15,653 nucleotides of DNA from CTSoil-075 sp964292325 (GTDB lineage: Bacteria > Bacillota > Negativicutes > DSM-13327): assembly GCA_964292325.1 (NCBI GenBank), contig CAXYVG010000083.1, positions 1 through 15,653 on the forward strand, written 5' to 3'. Both the position numbers and the translations under genes were made by a program. The notes beneath the pieces were generated by a model. That model did not search any database. It was not told the DNA's origin and saw nothing but the letters and a program-made list of their open reading frames with translations. Below, in pieces: positions 1-6,595 of the stretch. Each line of letters starts with the position of its first letter. Within the stretch, counting starts at the first letter, position 1.

Positions 1-71
1 GTTAAGTTTTGCTTATTATATATCGATAATATAGGTAATAAGTCCTATTAAAACCAAGGAAGGTGATTAAT

Positions 72-221
72 ATGATTTTAAAAGTAGCACTTGTACAACC
101 TGTTTACGATTACCATAAGCAAGATCTTTATAAATCCAAGGAAGGGTTTAACAAGAAGAAATCAACTTCATTCGCTAGCGTCCTTGAAAATACAATTAAA
201 TGTCAATGTGCTGATAAATAA
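72..221 (+). CDS. Small hypothetical protein, 49 aa
   Basis: An ATG at 72 sits 6 bases after a strong Shine-Dalgarno site (AAGGAAGGTG, 56-65) and opens a 49-codon frame ending in TAA at 219-221. The protein starts MILKVALVQPVYDYHKQDLY and continues with a lysine-rich middle (GFNKKKSTSF) and the tail ASVLENTIKCQCADK. It has no membrane segment or signal peptide. The layout (hydrophobic start, Y/K-rich middle, FASVLE near the end) reminds me of short uncharacterised Firmicute proteins, but I cannot name a family. Its excellent ribosome binding site and the terminator about 105 bases downstream make it a credible independent gene. The promoter is probably at or before the window edge. Confidence 0.6.
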   Translation: MILKVALVQPVYDYHKQDLYKSKEGFNKKKSTSFASVLENTIKCQCADK

Positions 222-313
222 TCAATACGGCAAGCAATTTTTGATTTGATTAAATAATAGGTATTTACAGATAATGGTTATTGGAATATGATATGCTCCT
301 AAACAAAAACTAT

Positions 314-481
314 CTAAAAAAATAAAAAACAGCGGGACAGGTGTGACGTTTCTTCAACGTCACACCTGTCTCGCTGTTTTTCTTGGTCGTCAGAGGTAAC
401 ATCAAATTCCTTCCAATACTCGATCTTATATCTAAATGGGCAACGGATAATAAACAAAGAAAGTTCCATAACGGATTCCAT
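314..481 (-). CDS. Possible small ORF, 55 aa, minus strand
   Basis: On the minus strand an ATG at 481, with AAGGTG six bases upstream, opens a 55-codon frame beginning MESVMELSLFIIRCPFRYKI and ending at a TAG at 314-316. Its last third runs through the hairpin terminator at 326-383, which argues that at least the C-terminal part is not selected protein. It could be a decayed short gene. No family is recognised, and nothing else is apparent between 386 and 670. Confidence 0.22.
   Translation of the reverse strand: MESVMELSLFIIRCPFRYKIEYWKEFDVTSDDQEKQRDRCDVEETSHLSRCFLFF
326..383 (+). terminator. Very strong hairpin terminator
   Basis: Arms 328-350 and 356-378 form a 23-bp stem with one G·U and a TCTTC loop. 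The stem is flanked by an A-run on the left and a T-run (379-381) on the right, so it can stop transcription from either side. The GGGACAGGTGTGAC stem is longer than a terminator needs and resembles dispersed palindromes of Firmicute genomes. It would end transcription of the small ORF at 72-221. Confidence 0.8.
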
Positions 482-680
482 TCTATTCACCTTCTAGAAT
501 GAGTTTATATTATTACAAGATGAGTATGTTCTGGAACGCATTATTTTTGTATATTGCGAGGAATATCATGGAATGTTTTAATCGGATAAAATAAATTATA
601 ATTTATGGATATAATAACATGTATAGCTAGGAATAACGAAAAGGTCGTTTTTAAAATAATAAACATAATAGGTGAAATTG

Positions 681-1253
681 ATGGCTAATGATAAATCGGC
701 GTTACTAAAAATCACCGTAATTTTTTTGGTGATTCAACTTATACTCATGTTTGAGTTATCTAGACAAGGCCAATATAGCTATACTCGGAGCGTTATGGCA
801 ACAACATGCTTTTGGGCTATATATGCATTTTTAGAGGCTAGATACAGATTCTATATGAATACCTACGTTAGAGTCATGATAATCCTTACCCTTATACTTG
901 ATGGCTTCTTTGGTAACTATTTAGACCTTTATACAACATCCGCGATATTTGATAAAATCTTGCATGTATTTGGCACCTATGCATTTTCCTTATTTGCATA
1001 TATTTTAGTTGTTCAATTACTTAAACAGCCCGTTAATTCATCAGTCACATTTATATTGGTTGTATCCCTGGGAGTTAGCCTTGGAGCATTTTATGAGATT
1101 CTAGAATTTCTTACTGATGTCTTTTCACATCCAATACCAGTAAGCCAGCCTAGTTTACTAGATACGGATCTAGACTTGATGGGGGATGTTATCGGAGCGG
1201 TTTTCGCTGCAATTCATGCGATCTCTAGAAAATTTATTGATCGCAATTTCTGA
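681..1253 (+). CDS. DUF2238 / YjdF-like integral membrane protein
   Basis: A 190-aa membrane protein of unknown biochemical role. I chose the ATG at 681 because AGGTG (670-674) lies 6 bases before it; the in-frame GTG at 672 overlaps that site. Hydrophobic segments are visible at about residues 9-25, 36-50, 62-76, 93-113, 120-137 and 165-180. Conserved DUF2238 signatures are present: FDKILHVFGTYAF (about 88-100), GAFYEILEFLTD (about 136-147) and a C-terminal LLDTDLDLMGDVIGA, whose Asp/His/Glu residues sit near membrane boundaries as in YjdF-type proteins. Length is close to the family norm of about 200 aa. It stands alone, with the end of the group II intron about 44 bases after its stop. No function is established for the family, so the call is by domain only. 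Confidence 0.75.
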   Translation: MANDKSALLKITVIFLVIQLILMFELSRQGQYSYTRSVMATTCFWAIYAFLEARYRFYMNTYVRVMIILTLILDGFFGNYLDLYTTSAIFDKILHVFGTYAFSLFAYILVVQLLKQPVNSSVTFILVVSLGVSLGAFYEILEFLTDVFSHPIPVSQPSLLDTDLDLMGDVIGAVFAAIHAISRKFIDRNF

Positions 1254-1298
1254 TTATTATATCTAATGTACGCATCTGATTTTATTCCCTAAGTGTGT

Positions 1299-1385
1299 TA
1301 TATCAATAGGTAAGGCTTTGATATAATCTCCACCTTTTCCCCTGATCCACACAGTACGCGAAGCTTTCACCTCATACGGCGTTCC
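1299..1385 (-). ncRNA. Group II intron catalytic domains V and VI
   Basis: Domain V runs from 1385 to 1344 on the minus strand. It has a lower stem with ACGCCGTA (including a CGC triad), a GAGGT-GAAA-GCTTC upper hairpin with a GNRA tetraloop, a short bulge, then TACTGTGT. The expected partner would be TACGGTGT, leaving one C·U mismatch (bases 1378 and 1353) directly beside the triad. Domain VI is an 8-bp perfect stem (TATATCAA/TTGATATA, 1325-1299) around AGCCTTACCTA. I do not see a clear bulged branch-point adenosine. Confidence 0.8.
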
Positions 1386-1405
1386 ATCAATCGTACTTTA
1401 CTCAC

Positions 1406-3217
1406 TTACATCACAATATTTCCTACTTTTAGCCTGAATTGATTTACTTTTTCTATCTGTTCATTAGATAAATTAAGTTCCTCCAGTAGTTGATGAATGG
1501 TGTCGGACTTGGTTGCGTGTATTAATTGGTCAATATCAGGATGAATTATAACGAGATTTTTATATTTGTCATTTCCATTGCCTTGTATAGGTTTGATATG
1601 GTGACAATGAAAATCATTGATATTCAATCTTGTACCGAGTATTCTGCATTTTCCGCGTTGAGCGGAAAATAATGATATTCGGTTGTCGTTATATTCAATG
1701 CTGCGATTTTCAGCAGGGTGTTTCACTAGGTAGAGAAATTCGTGTTCTGATATCTTTTCAACCTGTTTATGAATGAGTTCTCTACCGTCAGAAGTATAGT
1801 TGTTTATTTTGGTAGAAAAACTCATTGCATTTTTATGCTTGCAACATGATATAGGGTATATGATTTTTTCGCGAATATAGGATTTCTTTTTGTCATAGCC
1901 CTTATATCTTTCTGAGTATACCTTATCAGGAGAGCCTTTATTAGTGACGATTGAACGCCATCTAACTTTTGCTATCTTATCAAGATAATATCCGATTTTA
2001 TTAAAGTCTAAATTGCTATGGGTTGCTATGCGATAATAGTTTTGAGTCCCCAGTACATAGGAGTTATAAAGTCCTATATTCTTTTGGGTGGGATTCTTTC
2101 GGACTTTTTTGATTAGTTCTTTACCTTTAGCCATTATTTTGATAATGGCATCAGATTTGATCTTTGAGCGAGCTATTCGTTTTGTACCCTTTACAACAGC
2201 TTTGATTGAAAAGCCAAGGAATTCAGACGTTTTCTTTCGCAGGTTTGTGATTTTAGATTTATCAGGGCTTATTTCAAGATGTAATCTTGCTTTAAGCCAT
2301 GCTTTAACTGCTATGAAAATTCTTTCGGCTACGTCTCGGGTACGACACATGATTTTAAAGTCATCTGCGTATCTGATAATGTAGCATTCTTTTAGCTTTG
2401 AACCCTTACGTATGGCATTTAATTTATTGTCATTTCTTGCAAAGAGGTGAGACGTTTCGAAACTTTCCCATTGATCGCTAATCCACCAATCTAATTCATT
2501 TAGGACTATATTAGACAATAAAGGAGATATTATACCGCCCTGACAAGTTCCTCTGCTAGGGATTCCTATTCCTTCAATCTCCGCTTTTAACATAGCCGAT
2601 ATTATACATAGAAGTCTTTTATCTTGTATTCCCATAGTCCACATTTGCTTTAGTAATTTTCCATGGTCAACATTATCAAAGAAACCTTTTATATCAATAT
2701 CTACAACAAAGTGTAATTTTTGTATATTAATCATTCTGTCCATTGTGGCTTTAGCATGTTCGGTGCTTCTGTTAGGTCTAAAGCCGAAACTATGATTATG
2801 AAACTTTGCTTCACATATGGGTTCGAGAATTTGAAGAATACATTGCTGAATCAATCGGTCGGAGATGGTTGGTATGCCCAGTGGTCTTATTTTCCCATTA
2901 GATTTTGGAATTTCTACTCGTCTGACTGATTGTGGCTTGTAGCATTTTAATCTTTCTTGTACCATTATTATTACGTGCTCATTTGTCATAGTTGCAATGT
3001 CATTGATGATTTTATCATCCATACCCTTTGTTATACTGCCTGTATTAGTCTTGATGTTTCGATATGCCAGAAGAATGTTGCTTTTGTCTATTATTTTTTC
3101 GTATAGCTTTTTAAAATTCGCACCTTTTAGACTTTGTTGGTACAATTCATCAAGTGTACTTTGCTGTCCATAATATTCATTATAGCGTAGCTTCTTATTC
3201 TTAGCTGTTGTAGCCAT
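1406..3217 (-). CDS. ltrA: Group II intron reverse transcriptase/maturase with HNH endonuclease
   Basis: The 603-aa intron-encoded protein helps its host RNA fold and splice, nicks target DNA and reverse-transcribes the intron there. I chose the ATG at 3217 because AAAGGAGGTG lies about 8-10 bases upstream; an in-frame upstream start at 3262 lacks this. Visible blocks: fingers/RT0-1 with IRPLGIPTISDRLIQQ (about 110-125), NHSFGFRPNRST (141-152), FVVDIDIKGFFDNVDH (170-185, first catalytic Asp), the GTCQGGIISPLLSNI block (223-237), catalytic YADD (283-286), and FLGF (333-336). The maturase X domain follows at about 350-450. The C-terminal HNH nuclease lies at about 523-568, with HCHHIKP and a following IHPD...LIHA. 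All catalytic motifs are intact and the length is normal, so the protein looks functional. Confidence 0.95.
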   Translation of the reverse strand: MATTAKNKKLRYNEYYGQQSTLDELYQQSLKGANFKKLYEKIIDKSNILLAYRNIKTNTGSITKGMDDKIINDIATMTNEHVIIMVQERLKCYKPQSVRRVEIPKSNGKIRPLGIPTISDRLIQQCILQILEPICEAKFHNHSFGFRPNRSTEHAKATMDRMINIQKLHFVVDIDIKGFFDNVDHGKLLKQMWTMGIQDKRLLCIISAMLKAEIEGIGIPSRGTCQGGIISPLLSNIVLNELDWWISDQWESFETSHLFARNDNKLNAIRKGSKLKECYIIRYADDFKIMCRTRDVAERIFIAVKAWLKARLHLEISPDKSKITNLRKKTSEFLGFSIKAVVKGTKRIARSKIKSDAIIKIMAKGKELIKKVRKNPTQKNIGLYNSYVLGTQNYYRIATHSNLDFNKIGYYLDKIAKVRWRSIVTNKGSPDKVYSERYKGYDKKKSYIREKIIYPISCCKHKNAMSFSTKINNYTSDGRELIHKQVEKISEHEFLYLVKHPAENRSIEYNDNRISLFSAQRGKCRILGTRLNINDFHCHHIKPIQGNGNDKYKNLVIIHPDIDQLIHATKSDTIHQLLEELNLSNEQIEKVNQFRLKVGNIVM

Positions 3218-3907
3218 AGTCGGCAACACCTCCTTTCGAGGGGGAGCCTCTTTTAGTCGCACCAGAACCTATGGAGTGATTTGTGATATTAAGTTTTTAA
3301 TAATATGATTGACTTGGGTCTATCCCTCCGCCATTTATTATCGTGGTTTCATTGGTACTGTGACCCTACTTTCACATTGATAAAAACAAGTTGCCTTGTC
3401 AACGCTTCATAGAATATAAGTTCTTCACGTTCAATGTTTTCCACGTTCCAATATCTTTATCTTTGCATATACCGTTAGGCAGTTTCTATGGGTTTGTAGA
3501 CTTTCCAGTGCCTATAACACTGCAAGGATTTTCATACATAAAAATTTTACTAATCCTCATCTACCATACTTGCGTATGTACTAACATTTCTATTAGCCGC
3601 GAAATTCACCCGTACATTCGAAACTTTGTCAGAGCTGATGCTCATTCTTACCATGGGTATTTTGTAGACTTCCGCGCTATAGACTGCACCGTCCATCTCT
3701 GGACAGATTTCCCATTACTTGCGTATCAGGGCAGTTCTCACGCGACTTCACCGAGCTTCTGACGTTTCAATACTTATCTATATCCACGCCAGTCGGAGTA
3801 TTAAAGTGACCCTTCAAGGCGTTACCCTATTATTTGATTCATCGAGATATTAGTTCTCTTGGCATTACTGCCAATGCCTAAGCTTTTCACTTAGGAACGT
3901 GTCGCAC

Positions 3908-3984
3908 TATATGTTTGTCTAAACTTAGATTTTAGGGGTGGCTTTGACAAACAGTCCTTGTATAAGATATTTATTAAATTTTAA
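3908..3984. other. 5' flank of the intron with inverted repeat
   Basis: The exon immediately before the intron (minus strand) contains an inverted repeat TGTTTGTC...GACAAACA, whose second arm ends four bases from the splice site. Rejoining the two exon flanks also brings CCCTAA and TTAGGG into an inverted arrangement. The original site may thus have been a stem-loop. No gene is visible in this stretch. Confidence 0.4.
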
Positions 3985-4134
3985 AATTTTGAAAAATTCG
4001 ATTCCGCGTTGGATAAGGCGTGGTATCAGGATCAATATAGTAAAATGATGGAATATAAGATTGAATTCTTTGTAGCAATTGCTATGTCGGTGACTATCAT
4101 GTATAAATTTTTAGGAGAAGAGATAATGAAATGA
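3985..4134 (+). pseudogene. C-terminal fragment of an unrecognised gene
   Basis: An open frame after a TAA at 3982 encodes a 49-residue tail ending at TGA 4132-4134. It contains AWYQDQYSKMMEYKIEFFVA followed by IAMSVTIMYKFLGEEIMK. The acidic/aromatic stretch followed by a hydrophobic patch reads like real protein. It has no start codon with a ribosome binding site, and its 5' part is missing where the intron-side sequence begins. Its stop overlaps the next start (ATGA at 4131-4134), the signature of a translationally coupled operon. It is most simply the remnant of a gene whose front was deleted. No family is recognised. Confidence 0.4.
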
Positions 4135-4175
4135 TGAAAAAAGTTATCATGATGGTGTTTATAATGGGGAATCTA
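4131..4175 (+). pseudogene. N-terminal stub of a coupled downstream gene
   Basis: The frame starts at ATG 4131, overlapping the previous stop by four bases, after GGAGAAGAG at 4113-4121. It reads MMKKVIMMVFIMG, like the beginning of a signal peptide or membrane anchor. It then runs within about 45 bases into the 3' end of the convergent GGDEF gene, where the reading is antisense to that gene and stops soon after. This looks like a gene cut by a deletion or rearrangement just before 4176. Confidence 0.35.
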
Positions 4176-5291
4176 TCAGACATCTCTACTTATGAATTGG
4201 ACTCGGTTACGCCCCCTATTTTTAGCTTGGTACATAGCCTCATCCGCTCTTTTTAAGACATCATGGAATGACCCGTCCTTTTCTGATACCTCGGCTACTC
4301 CAACACTTACCGTGGTGTGTAACACATCTTGATTAAAAATCACTTCATTACTTTCACATGAACTTCGCAATCTTTCTGCAATTTCTATAACAAATTCAAG
4401 CTTGATTTCAGGTAAAATCAAAGCAAACTCTTCCCCACCTAATCTGCCAAGAATATCACTAGGACGTTTATGATCTATAACAGTCTTAGTAAACTCTTTC
4501 AAAAAAATATCACCCGTGGCGTGCCCAAATTTATCATTTAATTTCTTAAAATAATCCAAGTCCAACATAATAATCGAAAAAGATGCTTCATTTCCTTTAA
4601 ATAGACTAAACTGATGTTCACCTAACTGAAAGAACTTCCGTCTGTTTAAGGCACCTGTCAAATAATCGGTGTAAGCAACCTTTTCCAACTCCAAGCACAT
4701 GTTATGTTCTTTTACCAAAGCATAATATTGTTTATTACGGAATTTACGAAATTTACTCGTAATTACAATCCCTGATAATAGTGCAATCAAATAAGAAAAA
4801 ACTATTACCTCCAAGGATAAAGCATCTTTTGGAGTTTTGAAAAGTATCAGAATCACTATATCACTAATAGCCAGGCACCCAGCCAAAATGCTTTTCCCCC
4901 ATACATTCCCTGGGAAATAAATCAAAATTAAGAGGATGACTACAGTATCAAGATAGGTAAAATTAATATTATCTTCTTGCCTAGTTACATTAATATAATT
5001 ACACAGCAAAATAAAAAGACTGCACCAAGCATAAACTAATCGTTCATGCTGCCGAAAGTTATTTATCCTACTAAGGAAAAACAAGGCTCCTACAGATAGT
5101 GATACAAAAATAGCACGCGCCAAAACTGCCTGGTAAAGCAGGGGACCTATCCCAAAAAACACGTAATCATTACGTATAAATATAAGACAAAAGCAAATAG
5201 CAACAACGATAGCTATTTTAGTATGTAACAGATCTTCCTCTAGATAGAATTGCTCCACCGCACTGTCAGAAGTATTCGAAAACATAGCCAT
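4176..5291 (-). CDS. Membrane-anchored GGDEF diguanylate cyclase
   Basis: A 371-aa protein predicted to make cyclic di-GMP from two GTP at the cytoplasmic membrane. Residues about 23-180 hold around six hydrophobic segments and no recognised sensory fold. A short coiled linker (about 183-205) leads into the GGDEF domain, which starts at YTDYLTGALNRRKF (207-220). Substrate-binding MLDLDYFKKLND (242-253) and the active-site GGEEF (285-289) are intact. RPSD (276-279), placed exactly five residues before GGEEF, matches the RxxD inhibitory I-site, so product feedback is likely. There is no EAL domain. The ATG at 5291 follows GGGGAAG, and another ATG two codons on is also possible. It is a single gene, minus strand, with a leader of about 300 nt containing hairpins. 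Confidence 0.92.
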   Translation of the reverse strand: MAMFSNTSDSAVEQFYLEEDLLHTKIAIVVAICFCLIFIRNDYVFFGIGPLLYQAVLARAIFVSLSVGALFFLSRINNFRQHERLVYAWCSLFILLCNYINVTRQEDNINFTYLDTVVILLILIYFPGNVWGKSILAGCLAISDIVILILFKTPKDALSLEVIVFSYLIALLSGIVITSKFRKFRNKQYYALVKEHNMCLELEKVAYTDYLTGALNRRKFFQLGEHQFSLFKGNEASFSIIMLDLDYFKKLNDKFGHATGDIFLKEFTKTVIDHKRPSDILGRLGGEEFALILPEIKLEFVIEIAERLRSSCESNEVIFNQDVLHTTVSVGVAEVSEKDGSFHDVLKRADEAMYQAKNRGRNRVQFISRDV

Positions 5292-5592
5292 AGCATCTTC
5301 CCCACTTATTCTCTTACTTAATTTTCTTAATAGCTAACTTAACAAAGTTATATTTCACTTCAAAGCCTCATTCTATTAGAATATACTATTTTCCCTTTTA
5401 GCAATTAACAAGGTATCTTTTTACTATAACATTCCATACCTTTATACAAAATCCTCCAAATTTTGCATATTAATTTTTGTATGATTATCCCCCAATAGAA
5501 AAATTGCTCAAACCACTGAGAGGCTTTCGTGTATTTGTTTGTACTTTTACACGAACTCTCTTATCTCCGCAACATCCCTAAACAAAAAAAGA
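5292..5592. other. Leader/intergenic region of the GGDEF gene
   Basis: About 300 bases without a gene. The one clear structure is a hairpin at 5518-5560 (GAGAG and TTCGTGTA on the left, TACACGAA and CTCTC on the right, 14-nt loop). No U-run follows immediately on either strand. I looked for a c-di-GMP riboswitch on the minus strand and did not find its conserved core. Confidence 0.4.
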
Positions 5593-5612
5593 GCCTAAAC
5601 CAAAGTCTAGGC
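5584..5612 (-). terminator. Intrinsic terminator, minus strand
   Basis: On the minus strand GCCTAGAC (5612-5605), loop TTTG and GTTTAGGC (5600-5593) form an 8-bp stem followed by TCTTTTTTT. On the plus strand the central G·U becomes an A·C mismatch and there is no T-run, so it works for minus-strand transcripts. No minus-strand gene is visible for hundreds of bases upstream. Confidence 0.65.
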
Positions 5613-5716
5613 AAACTAAAGGGTTCCAATGATAAGAAGTTGATAGCTATCATTCGAAATCATTCACAGCTAATAGGCTAATAATAGATAGAAAGATTGA
5701 TACGAGGGAGATTTTT

Positions 5717-5874
5717 ATGGATATAAAAAAATGATGTTTAGTTTGGCGTTATGCCTTGGTACAGGGGGAATAGGATATGATGTTACCTTTACACGAAAAT
5801 ATACTTTTATGCGCATTTTGCAGGGATTTTGTGTAAGAGTATGGAAAACTATGAATAGTAATTTGATAAAATGA
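5717..5874 (+). pseudogene. Short ORF broken at a poly-A run
   Basis: A good ribosome binding site (GAGGGAG, 5704-5710) precedes ATG 5717, but the frame reads only MDIKK before TGA at 5732. A run of seven A's lies just before that stop. One extra A would join the start to the next frame (ATG 5731 to TGA 5874), giving a protein of about 52 aa beginning MDIKKMMFSLALCLGTGGIG, with a signal-peptide-like front. This is either a frameshifted remnant or, less likely, a slippage site. The family is not recognised. The 3' end adjoins the HsdS fragment. Confidence 0.35.
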
Positions 5875-6031
5875 TCAACTGCCAGAAGACGGCCATGCAA
5901 GAGATTTAGTGAAAGCAATTAAAGATGACAAGTTTTCGAAAGCTCTTGTTCCTCTCCACCCACTTGCCGAGCAACAACGCATTGTCAAACGCTTAGAACA
6001 ACTCTTGCCCCTTTGCGATGCACTTAAATAA
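5870..6031 (+). pseudogene. C-terminal fragment of a type I restriction specificity subunit (HsdS)
   Basis: A frame open from the TAA at 5867 to TAA 6029-6031 ends in VPLHPLAEQQRIVKRLEQLL followed by PLCDALK. This is the hallmark central/C-terminal repeat of HsdS proteins (PLPPLAEQxRIV...). Only about 53 residues remain of a protein that normally exceeds 380 aa and carries two target recognition domains. There is no start codon with a ribosome binding site, and no hsdM or hsdR lies nearby. It is a relic of a lost type I restriction-modification locus or of an hsdS shuffling cassette. Confidence 0.75.
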
Positions 6032-6113
6032 CAAAAGAAAATTTTCAAGGAGCATAGGCACTTTTTAATATGCGAAGTTTGAGTAATGTAATTATAAGAA
6101 AGGTGGTATATTT

Positions 6114-6383
6114 ATGAAAGATATTATTGTGCTTATAACAGATTGGTGCCCTCATTGTAAAAGAGCAATTGATTGGATTGATGAAGTAAAGCAAGAAAAT
6201 CCGAAATACAAAGACATTAAAGTAGAAATCATTGATGAAGAGAAGACACCTGCAATTGCAAAGCAATACGATTACTACTATGTTCCAACTTACTATGTAG
6301 GAAATCATAAAGCTTTTGAAGGTGGCACTACTAAGGACATTGTACGTAAAGTTTTTGAAGAAGCTAGTCAAACAGATATTTAA
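6114..6383 (+). CDS. Glutaredoxin/thioredoxin-like protein with CPHC active site
   Basis: An 89-aa single-domain thiol-disulfide protein of the cytoplasm. After a first β-strand (KDIIVLIT) comes the redox motif WCPHC (residues 11-15), followed by a helix, a second strand (IKVEIIDEE) and the cis-proline motif VPTYYV (about 57-62). A glycine pair with helix (FEGGTTKDIVRKVFEE) follows, all in thioredoxin-fold order. CPHC is typical of small glutaredoxin-like proteins in anaerobic Firmicutes. A strong AGAAAGGTGG site precedes the ATG. There is no signal peptide. Just downstream is a ribosome binding site and a cut-off ORF, so it may once have been first in an operon. The partner or substrate cannot be told from sequence. 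Confidence 0.88.
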   Translation: MKDIIVLITDWCPHCKRAIDWIDEVKQENPKYKDIKVEIIDEEKTPAIAKQYDYYYVPTYYVGNHKAFEGGTTKDIVRKVFEEASQTDI

Positions 6384-6417
6384 CCTTAAGGGGTTATCAA
6401 GGAAGGAGATATCGACA

Positions 6418-6456
6418 TTGCAACATGAAGTGTTGTCGACAACCCCGTCCCTTTGA
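6418..6456 (+). pseudogene. Truncated ORF start, cut at a REP-like motif
   Basis: GGAAGGAG (6401-6408) is followed nine bases later by a TTG that opens a 12-codon frame reading MQHEVLSTTPSL. The frame ends inside the CCCGTCCCTTTGACA motif at 6444-6458. The ribosome binding site is strong but the frame is tiny, which suggests the beginning of a gene joined to repeat sequence. Low certainty. Confidence 0.25.
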
Positions 6457-6458
6457 CA
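6444..6458. repeat. REP-like CCCGTCC-TTTGACA motif, copy 1
   Basis: This 15-base motif matches 9871-9885 at 14 of 15 positions. It follows TTGTCGACAA, itself a perfect 10-base palindrome. The second copy also sits at the edge of a broken gene. The rest of 6460-6527 holds nothing I can identify. Confidence 0.45.
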
Positions 6459-6527
6459 CAGCAGTACCAGTGTGGTAAGCGGCAACCTCTTGTGTAATGA
6501 CGTAGTATTGTTAGTTTGAATGTTTTA

Positions 6528-6556
6528 TTGAATATAAAGCAATTATATCTTATATA
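6528..6556 (+). promoter_or_regulatory. Candidate promoter of the AraC-family gene
   Basis: TTGAAT (6528-6533) and TATATA (6551-6556) are separated by exactly 17 bases and lie about 37 bases before the start codon. The hexamers are moderately close to the housekeeping consensus. Predicted by eye only. Confidence 0.4.
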
Positions 6557-6595
6557 GGTTGTATCTAGTTACGGTATACGAGAGGAGGAAGTTTG

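Larger units (their letters stand above)
1297..3907 (-). mobile_element. Full-length group II intron with internal maturase gene
   Basis: The minus strand reads GTGCGAC at 3907-3901, the canonical group II 5' end. About 650 nt of structured, gene-free RNA (domains I-III) follow, then an RT/maturase ORF in domain IV, a domain V hairpin at 1385-1344 and a domain VI hairpin at 1325-1299. The 3' end is placed at the AC just after domain VI (1298-1297), uncertain by a few bases. A candidate EBS1 (TATATG, minus strand, 3471-3466) is complementary to the last six 5'-exon bases (CATATA). The element is intergenic and interrupts no obvious intact gene. One domain V base pair is broken, so splicing activity is uncertain. 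Confidence 0.88.

Noticed and set aside
466..480. CCATAACGGATT shared with the IS30 remnant end (about 10145-10158)
   Set aside because: Only about 12 bases and partly self-palindromic; without further similarity on either side it may be chance.
2088..2384. Open frames antisense to the reverse transcriptase (also 2720-2929)
   Set aside because: Shadows of a well-supported gene with all catalytic motifs on the other strand.
3391..3762. Open frame of 123 aa on the plus strand
   Set aside because: It lies within the structured 5' domains of the group II intron, antisense to them, with no ribosome binding site.
5584..5650. c-di-GMP riboswitch, suggested by CCTAAACC and GGCAAAC near a GGDEF gene
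   Set aside because: These words are on the strand opposite to the cyclase transcript, and the conserved GEMM junctions are missing. A minus-strand terminator explains the sequence better.
6045..6485. Open frame of 146 aa on the minus strand
   Set aside because: It is antisense to the CPHC glutaredoxin-like gene, which has a clear fold, motif and ribosome binding site.
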